A stretch of 23,816 bases of DNA from an uncultured Porphyromonadaceae bacterium (GTDB lineage Bacteria > Bacteroidota > Bacteroidia > Bacteroidales > Muribaculaceae): assembly GCA_902470475.1 (NCBI GenBank), contig CABRGT010000026.1, positions 1 through 23,816 on the forward strand, given 5' to 3'. The translations under genes and the position numbers were made by a program. Shown one piece after another: positions 1-7,494 of the stretch. Within the stretch, counting starts at the first letter, position 1. Each line of letters begins with the position of its first letter. The notes under the pieces are model-generated. The model did not search any database. It was not told the DNA's origin and saw only the letters and a list, made by a program, of their open reading frames with translations.

Positions 1-58
1 CCGCGGGCGCCATGCCGAGCGCTGATACAGCGATATAGGGAATGAGGGAGAGTCTCAT
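1..58 (-). CDS. Start of an unidentified secreted protein (partial)
   Basis: An ATG on the minus strand at 58 opens a frame that stays open to the window edge. The 19 visible residues begin MRLSLIPYIAVSALGMAPA, which reads as a signal peptide: a basic N-terminus, a hydrophobic core and small residues at the end. The start lies 13 bp after the stop of the S8 protease gene on the same strand, so the two are probably cotranscribed. Too little is visible to name a family. A secreted partner of the protease is possible but unproven. Confidence 0.5.
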   Translation of the reverse strand, partial: MRLSLIPYIAVSALGMAPA

Positions 59-71
59 GTCGGGTACGGCT

Positions 72-2366
72 TTACTGCACGGCTACGCGGGCCGAGTGAG
101 TGCCGTTGACGCTCATGATGTAGATGCCGCGTGCCAGGCCCGAGGTCGACACATCGGCCGATCCTTCGCCAGTTGCGGTGACCACCAGGGCGCCCTGCAT
201 GTTGTAGACGCTGACGTTGACAGCCTTCGCGCCGGGGAGAGCCACGTTCCAGGTGTCGGTCCCCGTACGGTCTACGATCAGTTCGGCGTCGCGGTCGGCA
301 GCTACGTCGTTGACACCTCCTGCGAGCAGTTTGTGGATCGGTCCGTAGGCATCGAATTTGCCTGCACCCCACTGTACCGGGTCGGGTGCGCCGGTGACGA
401 ACTTGTCCTTGACGGCGAACTCGTTCACCAGGGCCTTGACGTCGTCGATGGTCAGCGAGGGATCGGCCTGCAGCCAGGTGGCGATGGAGCCTGCCACGAT
501 AGGTGTGGCCATGGATGTGCCCTGCATCACTTCCCAGTAGTTCTTGCGGCCATTGAATGTCTGGTTGGCCGATACCTGGTATGCATATGTCGGTTGGCTG
601 GCTACGGCTACGTCATAATAGTAAGTCGAGATCGACGAGATAATGCCTGTGCCGGGAGCGCATACGTGCGGGAGCTTGCGTCCGTCGGCCAGTACGCCCC
701 AGCTTGAATAGCCGGCGATCGAGTCTACTTCCATGCCCCAGCCGTCATAAGAGAATGCGGCTCCGGCGTTATTGCGGCCCAGGCAGGGAATGGTTTTGCG
801 GGTGTTCCATGCTCCCACGACCAGTACATTGTCGCCGCAGGCCATCGAGCTGATCGAGAACGAGCCGGAGCCGTCGGCGAAGCCGGGCTGACCGAGGTCG
901 GTGAATTCGGTCGTGTTGCTGTTGGTGGTCATGTGCACGGTCTGGCCCGGCGTGCCGGTGATCTTGATGGCGAACACGTAGCGGCCGGTGGGGTTGGTGG
1001 TGCGGTTGACGATCAGATTGGGCTGCATGCGGACGCTGTAGCGTCCGTTGGTCTCGAGATTCTTTGAGGTGGCTACGGATATGCTCGAGCGGGTGTACGC
1101 GCGGTCGAACATGTCGCTTGTTATGGCTGATCCGGACGATGACGACGAGTTGGCGAACGTGAGGGTCTGCTCGGTAGTGCCGGCAATGTCGCGGTTATAT
1201 ACTACGGATTTCGTGTCAAGATCATATATCATGACCGAGGTTGTGAAAGGCGTCGACGAATTGCTCCAGATGTCGATGACACCTCCGGCGTTGCCGTTAT
1301 TGCCATAGAAGAAAGTCTGTACGGAATTATTGGTGGCGGTGAAGTTGCCTGTAACGGACATGGGCACGTCGCCTTCGTTACCGGAGGCGATGCAGATGAT
1401 GGCCCTGCGGCCCATGCGGCTCAGGAACTGGCACACGGCATCGGAACCGTCGTGCGGGCCGATGGTCGAACCGATCGACAGGTTCACCACGGCAGGCTTG
1501 CCCTGGCTTTCGGCATACTTGATGATTTCCTCGACCGACGCGGTGATGTTGGCGTCGTAGAGTTCGCCGCAGCCAATGGCGAGGGTTGCTTCAGGTGCCA
1601 TGCCGTAGTAAGGATTGGCGTAGCGGGCGCCTGTGGCCGCGGTTGACGAACCGGTGGTGAGGGCTACGGAGCCGCCGCCGCGGCGGTTGAAGCTGCCGGC
1701 CATGCAGCCCGTGGTGTGGGTGCCGTGAGTCTCGCCCGAGGCGTCGGTCTTGAACGAGGCGATGCGCTGGGGAGTGTCGTACTGGGTGAAGCGGCCCGAG
1801 CTGCCGGTGAAGTGCCACAGCGAGCCTATGCGTGTGTTGCCGCTGTCGTCGGTGAAATTGGCGTGGTTGGGGTCGAGTCCGGTGTCGAAGATACCGGCGA
1901 TGACGCCATTGCCCTTGTAGCCGGCCACGAGTCCTGTGCCGTCGTGCACGCTGTTCATGTTGACACCTTCGCGGGCCTTGTCGAGCATGATTGTGCGCTT
2001 TTCGCCGAACGACAGAGCCTTGACGAAGTCGCATTTCTCCAGGGCGAGGATCTGGTCGAGCGAACCCTGGGCCAGGACCATGTCGCCGCAGTCGACTGTT
2101 ACCTCAAGGCCGTAAGCCTCGACGTCGGCAGCCGTGTGACCGTCGGTGAGGGTCACGAATACGCCTGTGCGTACTCCCGCACGCGAGATTTCTTCGAAGT
2201 TGAACGGCAGGTACGCCTGGTCGGGAAGGTTCTCGGCCGTCGGATTGGCCTGATATGTGCGGATCTGTTCCAGCACCAGACGGCCGCCGATGTCAAATTT
2301 GCTCTGGGCCGACAGAGGCATAGCTGCCGCCGCACCCATGAGCGCTAAGAGGTAGAATCTGTTCAT
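72..2366 (-). CDS. Secreted S8 (subtilisin-like) serine protease with T9SS-type C-terminal domain
   Basis: 764 aa. Residues 1-20 form a signal peptide ending in LSA-Q. The catalytic domain carries the full subtilase triad: Asp161 in GIFDTGLD, His214 in ETHGTHTTG and Ser618 in GTSMATP, with the oxyanion Asn330 in SGNEG. A long insert of roughly residues 340-520, rich in beta strands, separates the oxyanion region from the serine. The last ~80 residues (VYNMQGALV, then DVSTSGLARGIYIMSV) resemble the type A sorting domain of the type IX secretion system. From this the protein is inferred to be exported across the outer membrane and either anchored or released. Family knowledge gives endopeptidase activity; the substrate is unknown. 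The ATG at 2366 is supported by the signal peptide and by a -7 box 44 bp upstream. It probably shares a transcript with the partial gene downstream. Confidence 0.93.
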   Translation of the reverse strand: MNRFYLLALMGAAAAMPLSAQSKFDIGGRLVLEQIRTYQANPTAENLPDQAYLPFNFEEISRAGVRTGVFVTLTDGHTAADVEAYGLEVTVDCGDMVLAQGSLDQILALEKCDFVKALSFGEKRTIMLDKAREGVNMNSVHDGTGLVAGYKGNGVIAGIFDTGLDPNHANFTDDSGNTRIGSLWHFTGSSGRFTQYDTPQRIASFKTDASGETHGTHTTGCMAGSFNRRGGGSVALTTGSSTAATGARYANPYYGMAPEATLAIGCGELYDANITASVEEIIKYAESQGKPAVVNLSIGSTIGPHDGSDAVCQFLSRMGRRAIICIASGNEGDVPMSVTGNFTATNNSVQTFFYGNNGNAGGVIDIWSNSSTPFTTSVMIYDLDTKSVVYNRDIAGTTEQTLTFANSSSSSGSAITSDMFDRAYTRSSISVATSKNLETNGRYSVRMQPNLIVNRTTNPTGRYVFAIKITGTPGQTVHMTTNSNTTEFTDLGQPGFADGSGSFSISSMACGDNVLVVGAWNTRKTIPCLGRNNAGAAFSYDGWGMEVDSIAGYSSWGVLADGRKLPHVCAPGTGIISSISTYYYDVAVASQPTYAYQVSANQTFNGRKNYWEVMQGTSMATPIVAGSIATWLQADPSLTIDDVKALVNEFAVKDKFVTGAPDPVQWGAGKFDAYGPIHKLLAGGVNDVAADRDAELIVDRTGTDTWNVALPGAKAVNVSVYNMQGALVVTATGEGSADVSTSGLARGIYIMSVNGTHSARVAVQ

Positions 2367-2409
2367 ATATCCTTTTCTTTATTTTTTGTCAGTGGATTCG
2401 GATTGACTG

Positions 2410-2417
2410 CAAAATTA
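2410..2417 (-). promoter_or_regulatory. -7 box of the S8 protease promoter
   Basis: The minus strand reads TAATTTTG, matching the Bacteroidetes consensus TAnnTTTG, about 44 bp before the ATG at 2366. No clear TTG element is seen 19-21 bp further upstream, so this call rests on the -7 box and its position alone. Confidence 0.5.
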
Positions 2418-2482
2418 ATTTTTTTTTATGATATTGCAGGCATCATGTTGCTAAAAAGTGTCGGATACTACGGATTTTTAAC

Positions 2483-2519
2483 AAAAAGACTCCGATTCTT
2501 CGCGAGTCGGAGTCTTTTT
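2483..2519 (-). terminator. Rho-independent terminator after the chloride transporter gene
   Basis: A 13-bp perfect inverted repeat (arms 2483-2495 and 2507-2519, 11-nt loop) has a GACTCCGA core flanked by A5 and T5 runs. It would work in either direction. It lies about 180 bp beyond the CLC stop codon and just upstream of the S8 protease promoter, so it most likely ends the CLC transcript and insulates the protease gene. Confidence 0.85.
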
Positions 2520-2699
2520 GTCTAATCAAAAAAGCGAGTGTATCTGAGTTGTTGTTCCTTAATGAAAAAGTTGTTTTTGCTGCAATTCTGTTTTTTTGAC
2601 TGCTGTTCCTGCCTATAGTTTAATGGCGCGCTTGGTATTTAACACACTTTAACAACAAGGCCCGCTGCCTGTCGGAAAAGGCGCGGCCGAGGGGGGCGG
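2520..2699. other. AT-rich 3' untranslated stretch after the CLC gene
   Basis: No coding frame is supported here. On the minus strand, 2638-2653 reads GTTAAAGTGTGTTAAA, which is two GTTAAA hexamers repeated at a 10-bp pitch. No TAnnTTTG box follows it. The stretch is read as the long 3' tail of the CLC mRNA running to the terminator at 2483-2519. A small RNA released from this tail is possible but unsupported. Confidence 0.4.
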
Positions 2700-4505
2700 T
2701 CAGTCGTCGCAGTAATGGCGCAGGACCCGACGGTAGGAGTTGAAGATCTTGCTCTTTGATATGAAGCCGAAATAGTGGCCGTCGGAGTCGACTACAGGCA
2801 GGTTCCATGCGCCGGTTGTGTCGAATTTCTTCATGACCTGGTCCATGTGCTCGCCGATGATGATCTTGTCGGGAGGCGAAGTCATGAACGATGCCACATT
2901 CATTTTCCGGTACAGGTCGGGGCGGAACATGATGTTGCGGATATCGTCAAGCTGCACTACGCCCAGCAGCCTGCCGTCGGCACTCAGCACCGGGAACAGG
3001 TTGCGGTTCGACTTCGCTATGGTATCCACCATCTCCTTGAGTGTCATTTCCGGACGCACGCTCATGAATTCGGTCTCGATCACGGAGTCCATTTTCAGCA
3101 GTGTCAGCACAGCCTTGTCTTTCTCGTGTGTCAGCAGCTTGCCCTGCTTGGCCAGACGCATGGTGTAGATGCTGTAGGGTTCGAACACCTTGATCGTGCC
3201 GAACGATATGGTCGACACGATCAGCAGCGGCAGGAACAGATCGTAGCCGCCGGTGAGCTCTGCGGTGAGGAAGATAGCCATCAGAGGCGCGTGCATGACA
3301 CCCGACATCACACCGGCCATGCCGATCAGGGCAAAGTTCTTGGTGCTAAGTTCCGGCCCCCAGCCAAGCATGTTGAACAGGTAGGCGAACAGGAAACCGG
3401 TCATACACCCTACGTAGAGCGACGGGGCGAACGTGCCGCCTACGCCTCCGGCACCGTTTGTGGCCGATGTGGCGAATGCCTTAAGGGCTATGATCATGGT
3501 GATGAACAGCACGATGAACCACACCTGGCCGCGGTCGCCGTAGAAGATCGAGCCGTCGACGATCGACGAGGCGTCGCCGGCCAGCAGCCCCATGATGCTG
3601 TCGTAGCCCTCGCCGTAGAGCGGCGGCAGCAGGAACACGAGTGCTGAGAGTATCGTACAGCCGATCAGCGTCCGCACCCACGGATGGTGGAACCGGCCGA
3701 AGAAGTTCTCCATCATGTTCATCACCCGCGTGAAGTAGAGCGATACCAGGCCTGCTACTATTCCGAGAATTATAGCCTGAGGAATTTTTTCCGTTGAGAA
3801 GTCCACGCTTTGCACGAAGAAGAATTCAAACGAGAAGCCCGTGTACATGTAGGCGATCGTGGCGCTCGTGATCGACGAGATCAGCAGCGGCATCACCGAC
3901 ACAGTCGTCAGATCGAGCATCAGCACTTCGAGTGTGAAAAGCATCCCGGCGATAGGCGCCTTGAATATGCCTGCGATGCCGGCCGCCGCTCCGCATCCGA
4001 CAAGTATCATCAGGATTCGTGGCGACATGCGGAACATCGATCCCAGATTCGATCCGATCGCGGCTCCGGTATGCACGATCGGGCCCTCGGCTCCGACCGA
4101 TCCGCCGAAGCCGATTGTAACCGACGAGGCAAGCAGCGATGTGTAGATGTTGTGGCGCTTGAGTCGCGATTTGTTCTGCGATATCGCCCACAGCACGCGC
4201 GTGACGCCGTGCGATATGTTGTCCTTCACCACATAGCGCACATACAGGGCCGTGATCACCACGCCCAGCGTCGGCAGCAGTATGTATAGGTAGTTGCCTG
4301 CGTCGAGGTTGACGTGTTGCGTCACCGCACCAGAAATTGTATGGATCAGGAATTTAAGCAGTTGCGCGGCAAGGCCTCCGAACACACCCACCAGTAGGGC
4401 GAGAAATACCAGGAACGTGCGTTCGCCGATATGCTGCTCGCGCCATTGCAGAAACCGCATGAAGGCGGCGTTCAGTTTGCTGTTATGTATATATCTTTGT
4501 GTCAA
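2700..4505 (-). CDS. CLC-family chloride channel/transporter with C-terminal CBS pair
   Basis: 601 aa inner-membrane protein. Residues about 30-440 are the CLC membrane core; about 475-600 are two CBS domains. The selectivity motif GAEGP (138-142) carries the external gating glutamate Glu140, and GGTFAP (356-361) is the second anion-binding motif. The GSGIP motif is degenerate (NISHGV, 96-101). At the position of the internal proton glutamate (E. coli ClC Glu203), FTLEV has Val194, as in eukaryotic CLC channels. The start is TTG at 4505. I prefer it to the ATG at 4460 because the segment before the ATG (LNAAFMRFLQWRE) looks like the usual N-terminus of this subfamily and AAGGA lies 4 bp upstream of the TTG. 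The role is chloride or anion movement across the inner membrane; adenine nucleotides may act through the CBS domains. Confidence 0.92.
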   Translation of the reverse strand: MTQRYIHNSKLNAAFMRFLQWREQHIGERTFLVFLALLVGVFGGLAAQLLKFLIHTISGAVTQHVNLDAGNYLYILLPTLGVVITALYVRYVVKDNISHGVTRVLWAISQNKSRLKRHNIYTSLLASSVTIGFGGSVGAEGPIVHTGAAIGSNLGSMFRMSPRILMILVGCGAAAGIAGIFKAPIAGMLFTLEVLMLDLTTVSVMPLLISSITSATIAYMYTGFSFEFFFVQSVDFSTEKIPQAIILGIVAGLVSLYFTRVMNMMENFFGRFHHPWVRTLIGCTILSALVFLLPPLYGEGYDSIMGLLAGDASSIVDGSIFYGDRGQVWFIVLFITMIIALKAFATSATNGAGGVGGTFAPSLYVGCMTGFLFAYLFNMLGWGPELSTKNFALIGMAGVMSGVMHAPLMAIFLTAELTGGYDLFLPLLIVSTISFGTIKVFEPYSIYTMRLAKQGKLLTHEKDKAVLTLLKMDSVIETEFMSVRPEMTLKEMVDTIAKSNRNLFPVLSADGRLLGVVQLDDIRNIMFRPDLYRKMNVASFMTSPPDKIIIGEHMDQVMKKFDTTGAWNLPVVDSDGHYFGFISKSKIFNSYRRVLRHYCDD

Positions 4506-4530
4506 TTTCCTTCAGTTTATGTCCTTATCT

Positions 4531-4586
4531 CAATCATCTCTCATCTCTCACCTCTCACCTCTCACCTCTTACCTTTCATCCCTCAC
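4531..4586. repeat. Heptanucleotide tandem repeat (CTCTCAC)n
   Basis: About eight 7-bp units run without interruption: CAATCAT, CTCTCAT, three CTCTCAC, then CTCTTAC, CTTTCAT and CCCTCAC. The central copies are identical and the outer ones have drifted. The array sits between the sugar-transferase stop codon (4583-4585, inside the last unit) and the CLC start, within the CLC 5' leader. Slippage would change leader length in 7-bp steps. Confidence 0.85.
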
Positions 4587-5956
4587 ACCCCCTTGCCCGT
4601 GAGCACGGTGTGCACCGTATAAAAAAGTATTTTCAGGTCCACGCCCAGCGACACATTCTCGAGGTAGATAAGGTCGTAGCGCAGGCGCTCGATCATCTCG
4701 TCGACCGATCCGGCGTAGCCGTATTTTACCATACCCCACGATGTGATGCCCGGCCGCACCTGATGGATCAGGCTGTAGCGGGGTTCGCGATCCACGATCT
4801 GTCTGACGAAATATTCGCGTTCGGGTCGCGGGCCGACGATCGACATGTCTCCCGTCAGCACGTTCCAGAACTGTGGCAGTTCGTCGATGCGGTATTTTCG
4901 CAGAAAACGGCCCACGCGTGTCACGCGCGGATCGTCGGCCGACGACAGCGATGGCCCGGCAGCTTCGGCATCGGTGCGCATGGTGCGGAACTTGATGATC
5001 CGGAACCGGCGTTTCCTGTAGCCGACGCGCTCCTGGCGGTACAGTACCGGTCCCGGTGAATCGAGTCTGATGGCCATGGCTACGACAGCGAAGACGGGCA
5101 GCAGACACACCAGTGCCAGCGCCGACACCGCTACATCGCCGACTCTCTTGAGGTTGACGGTCGATGGCGGTATGTTGGCCGTAGTGATGTTGATCAGTGG
5201 CTCCGACGCCACCGAGGTCATGCGTGGATTCGAGGCCATCAGCCGGTACATGCTCACAGGCACGTAGATATCGAGGCCTGTGCGCAGCAGCTTGCTTATC
5301 AGCGGCATGTCGAGTTCCATGCGCCCGGTGTCGTCGCTGACGATTATCACGCGCGGCTGTATCCGGGCGATCGCCGCACTGATGTCGTCGGTGGCCGGGT
5401 CGGCCGTGCCGGCGATGATGAAGTCGCCCGCGCGCCGGCTTTTGGCAAGACGTCCCTCGAGGCGTTCCGCCGATTGGCGGTCGCCCACGATCAGCGCACG
5501 GTAGAGGTCCACGCCGCGCGCCCGTGCGCGGTTGCGGGCCGTGGTTATCAATGCTCGTCCGATCACTGTGGGTCCGAACAGCAGCAGCCACAGTATTGCC
5601 ATCAGCTCATAGTTGTGTAGCCGTTCGGGTACTTCGTCATTGATCAGCGTGGTGAAGAAGATTATCAGCATGCCGGTCAGCGACACTATGGCCGTGTTGC
5701 CGGTCTCGTCGAGACGCGATTTCGCGCGTACATTATTATAAAAGCCCGACAGCGCATAAAGCCCCACCATCATCAGCGGGATCAGCAGCTGGCCCAGCAG
5801 CACGCTCGGGTAGTGGAAGAGCCATTGGTCTATGGTGGCGTATGCCCCCACACGCGGCAGCGAGAAGTATCGCACGATGTTGAATGAGAGCCATCCGACA
5901 TTCGCTGTCAGGTAATCGCTGACGATGTACTTGATCCGCTGCCTTACAGTGCTCAT
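4583..5956 (-). CDS. Polyprenyl-phosphate sugar-1-phosphate transferase (exopolysaccharide initiating enzyme)
   Basis: 457 aa, WbaP/WcaJ-like. N-terminal membrane helices are near residues 48-70, 88-105 and 118-135. A soluble central segment (about 150-245) has a Rossmann-like start (ALIVGD). The C-terminal bacterial sugar transferase domain (about 268-457) begins with a re-entrant hydrophobic stretch, then SPGPVLYRQERVG, FRIIKFRTM, catalytic RIDELPQ (Asp358, Glu359) and SIVGPRPE. It transfers a hexose-1-phosphate from a nucleotide sugar to undecaprenyl phosphate, the first step of a capsule, O-antigen or exopolysaccharide. Its ATG overlaps the tsaC stop in an ATGA, so the two are translationally coupled. 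The sugar specificity cannot be read from the sequence. Confidence 0.92.
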   Translation of the reverse strand: MSTVRQRIKYIVSDYLTANVGWLSFNIVRYFSLPRVGAYATIDQWLFHYPSVLLGQLLIPLMMVGLYALSGFYNNVRAKSRLDETGNTAIVSLTGMLIIFFTTLINDEVPERLHNYELMAILWLLLFGPTVIGRALITTARNRARARGVDLYRALIVGDRQSAERLEGRLAKSRRAGDFIIAGTADPATDDISAAIARIQPRVIIVSDDTGRMELDMPLISKLLRTGLDIYVPVSMYRLMASNPRMTSVASEPLINITTANIPPSTVNLKRVGDVAVSALALVCLLPVFAVVAMAIRLDSPGPVLYRQERVGYRKRRFRIIKFRTMRTDAEAAGPSLSSADDPRVTRVGRFLRKYRIDELPQFWNVLTGDMSIVGPRPEREYFVRQIVDREPRYSLIHQVRPGITSWGMVKYGYAGSVDEMIERLRYDLIYLENVSLGVDLKILFYTVHTVLTGKGV

Positions 5957-6534
5957 TTACGCAGTATTTTGAACAGACCTCCGGCCGATATCTTGATTAC
6001 CGACGATGCCTTGGCGGCCGGTACTTCATCGCGCCGCGAGCGGCACACGTAGTCGGCCATGGCAAGCAGCGACGGATCTATCGATTTGAAATCGAGTGGC
6101 GTTGGCTCGCCGCTGAAATTAGCCGACGTCGACACTACCGGTCCGCGCATGGCCCGACACAATGCGGCCGAGAACGGCTCTCGGGTCAGCCGCACGCCTA
6201 TGCTGCCGTCCTCGGCCAGCAACTCAGGCGCTACACCGCAGCCGCGGTCGTATATCACTGTCACCGGCTCGACGGCTGCCTCGATGAGCTGTGATGCCAC
6301 TTCGGGCACGTCCTCCACTATGCGCTCGAGCATTGCCTCCGAGTCGACCAGCGTGATCAGCGCCTTGGAATCGCTGCGCCGTTTTATCTCGAAAATCCGG
6401 CGTACGGCCTTCGGGTTGCGGGCGTCGCATCCCAGTCCCCAGACAGTGTCCGTGGGATACACTATGACACCTCCGCGCCGCATCACGGCCGCGGCGGTTT
6501 CTATGTCATCCTTGTATTGCTGCGGCAGGTTCAT
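5953..6534 (-). CDS. tsaC: L-threonylcarbamoyladenylate synthase (TsaC/Sua5-YrdC family)
   Basis: 193 aa, a single YrdC domain without the extra Sua5 domain. Visible motifs are YPTDTVWGLGCDA (26-38), the basic KRRSDSKAL (51-59) that helps bind ATP and substrate, and STSANFSGEPTP (135-146). The enzyme joins threonine, bicarbonate and ATP to make threonylcarbamoyl-AMP for the t6A37 modification of ANN-decoding tRNAs. The usual WPGPLT segment is weak here (EPVTVIYDRG). It is linked by ATGA overlaps to tsaB upstream and to the sugar transferase downstream. The tsaB neighbour supports TsaC over the paralogue YciO. Confidence 0.9.
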   Translation of the reverse strand: MNLPQQYKDDIETAAAVMRRGGVIVYPTDTVWGLGCDARNPKAVRRIFEIKRRSDSKALITLVDSEAMLERIVEDVPEVASQLIEAAVEPVTVIYDRGCGVAPELLAEDGSIGVRLTREPFSAALCRAMRGPVVSTSANFSGEPTPLDFKSIDPSLLAMADYVCRSRRDEVPAAKASSVIKISAGGLFKILRK

Positions 6535-7226
6535 AATTTGTTTTTCGGCACGGTGGCCTGGAATTCTTTCAGGTAAAGAGGTGTGCTGTAGGCCAGATCT
6601 ATGAACTCGCGGCGTGCGTAGGCGCGTTCGGCCAGTGCCACCATATCGGTAGCCAGCGGAACTATATCGGGAATGATCCGCACGTTCGGCGCGTCGATTA
6701 TACCTGCGGCCTTTGCGCTACCGTCGCCGAAGAGCAGTACGGGCCGCCCGGTGGCGATAATCGGAGCGTAGGCGTTTTCGTCGAGGATCAGCGGGCCGGG
6801 CTTCATCAGCTCGCATAGTCCGAAGTCATACGCTGCGGTGAACACTTCCATGCGTCGGGCGTCGATCATCGGCACGAGTATCGAGTCAGGGTCGACGTCG
6901 TCGGCCGAGAACATCACCCGTGTGGCCATCAGTTCGAGTGTCGGTACGCCGATCAGCGGGATATCGAGCGCATAGGCAAGCCCCTTGGCCTCACTAAGTC
7001 CGATTCGCAGCCCGGTGTAGCTGCCGGGACCGAGGCTCACGGCCACGGCCTCGATCTTCAGTTCGCGTTCCGTGGCGAAATCGAGACATTTTTTTATGAA
7101 ACCGCTCAGCAGCGTAGCATGGTTGCGGCCTTCGAAGTCCTCGGCATGGCACAGAACCATTCCTTCGGCTGTCAGGGCCGCCGAGCACACTGCCGTAGTG
7201 GTGTCGATATTTATTATTACTGCCAT
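6531..7226 (-). CDS. tsaB: tRNA t6A biosynthesis protein TsaB
   Basis: 231 aa, ASKHA-fold protein. The N-terminus IINIDTTTAVCSAAL and the motif SLGPGSYTGLRIGLSEAKGLA (64-84) are diagnostic of TsaB. TsaB scaffolds TsaD and TsaE in the complex that moves the threonylcarbamoyl group onto A37 of tRNA. It is the first gene of a three-gene minus-strand operon (tsaB-tsaC-sugar transferase); its TGA overlaps the tsaC ATG. Up to three tandem promoters carried by 87-bp repeats lie directly upstream. Confidence 0.93.
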   Translation of the reverse strand: MAVIINIDTTTAVCSAALTAEGMVLCHAEDFEGRNHATLLSGFIKKCLDFATERELKIEAVAVSLGPGSYTGLRIGLSEAKGLAYALDIPLIGVPTLELMATRVMFSADDVDPDSILVPMIDARRMEVFTAAYDFGLCELMKPGPLILDENAYAPIIATGRPVLLFGDGSAKAAGIIDAPNVRIIPDIVPLATDMVALAERAYARREFIDLAYSTPLYLKEFQATVPKNKL

Positions 7227-7246
7227 TTTAATGCAAATCTATGATG

Positions 7247-7450
7247 CAAATTTAATGAAAATTCGCGAGTCAGCCAACAGCAGGACGTCGGCCGCAGGCC
7301 GGTGTGCGGTGCCGCAGGCAGTTGGACTGACCGCAAATATAGCCAAAATTCGCGAGTCAGCCAACAGCAAAACGTCGGCCGCCGGCCGGTGTGCGTTGCC
7401 GCAGGCAGTTGGACTGACCGCAAATTTACTAAAAAATATTCTACGTACAA
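7247..7450 (-). promoter_or_regulatory. Three tandem TTG-N19/20-TAnnTTTG promoters facing tsaB
   Basis: On the minus strand three -7 boxes sit exactly 87 bp apart: TAAATTTG at 7247-7254, TATATTTG at 7334-7341 and TAAATTTG at 7421-7428. Each has a TTG 19-20 bp upstream: 7275-7277 (N20), 7362-7364 (N20) and 7448-7450 (N19). All three match the Bacteroidetes housekeeping promoter layout and point toward tsaB. A further box, TAGATTTG, is at 7234-7241 without a checked -33 element. Transcripts from the two outer promoters would carry one or two copies of the structured repeat in their leader. Confidence 0.7.
7258..7425. repeat. Two tandem copies of an 81-bp hairpin-forming element, 87-bp period
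   Basis: Copy 1 is 7258-7338 and copy 2 is 7345-7425, differing at only a few positions. Each copy is bounded by an inverted repeat (GTCAGCCAAC on the left, GTTGGACTGAC on the right, one bulged base). Inside are a second hairpin (CGGCC-GCA-GGCCG in copy 1, CGGCC-GCC-GGCCG in copy 2) and, in copy 1, TGCGG-TG-CCGCA. Single-stranded DNA or the leader RNA could therefore fold as a branched stem. There is no coding capacity of its own. Confidence 0.85.
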
Positions 7451-7482
7451 TGAAACACTCGCTGTGTGTTGAAAAAAATATG

Positions 7483-7490
7483 TAACTTTG
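7483..7490 (+). promoter_or_regulatory. -7 box of manA, 4 nt before the ATG
   Basis: TAACTTTG ends four bases before the manA ATG at 7495. With the usual spacing of this promoter class, transcription would begin at or next to the A of the ATG, predicting a leaderless or nearly leaderless mRNA. A TTG at 7469-7471 is only 11 bp upstream, too close for a normal -33 element. Confidence 0.6.
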
Positions 7491-7494
7491 CAGA

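Noticed and set aside
4569..5591. Minus-strand open frame of 340 codons in another frame of the sugar transferase
   Set aside because: Arg-, Pro- and His-rich translation typical of a GC-rich shadow frame; the true frame has catalytic motifs.
7258..7425. CRISPR array or transposon ends
   Set aside because: There are only two near-identical copies, no variable spacers, no cas genes, no transposase and no target-site duplication.
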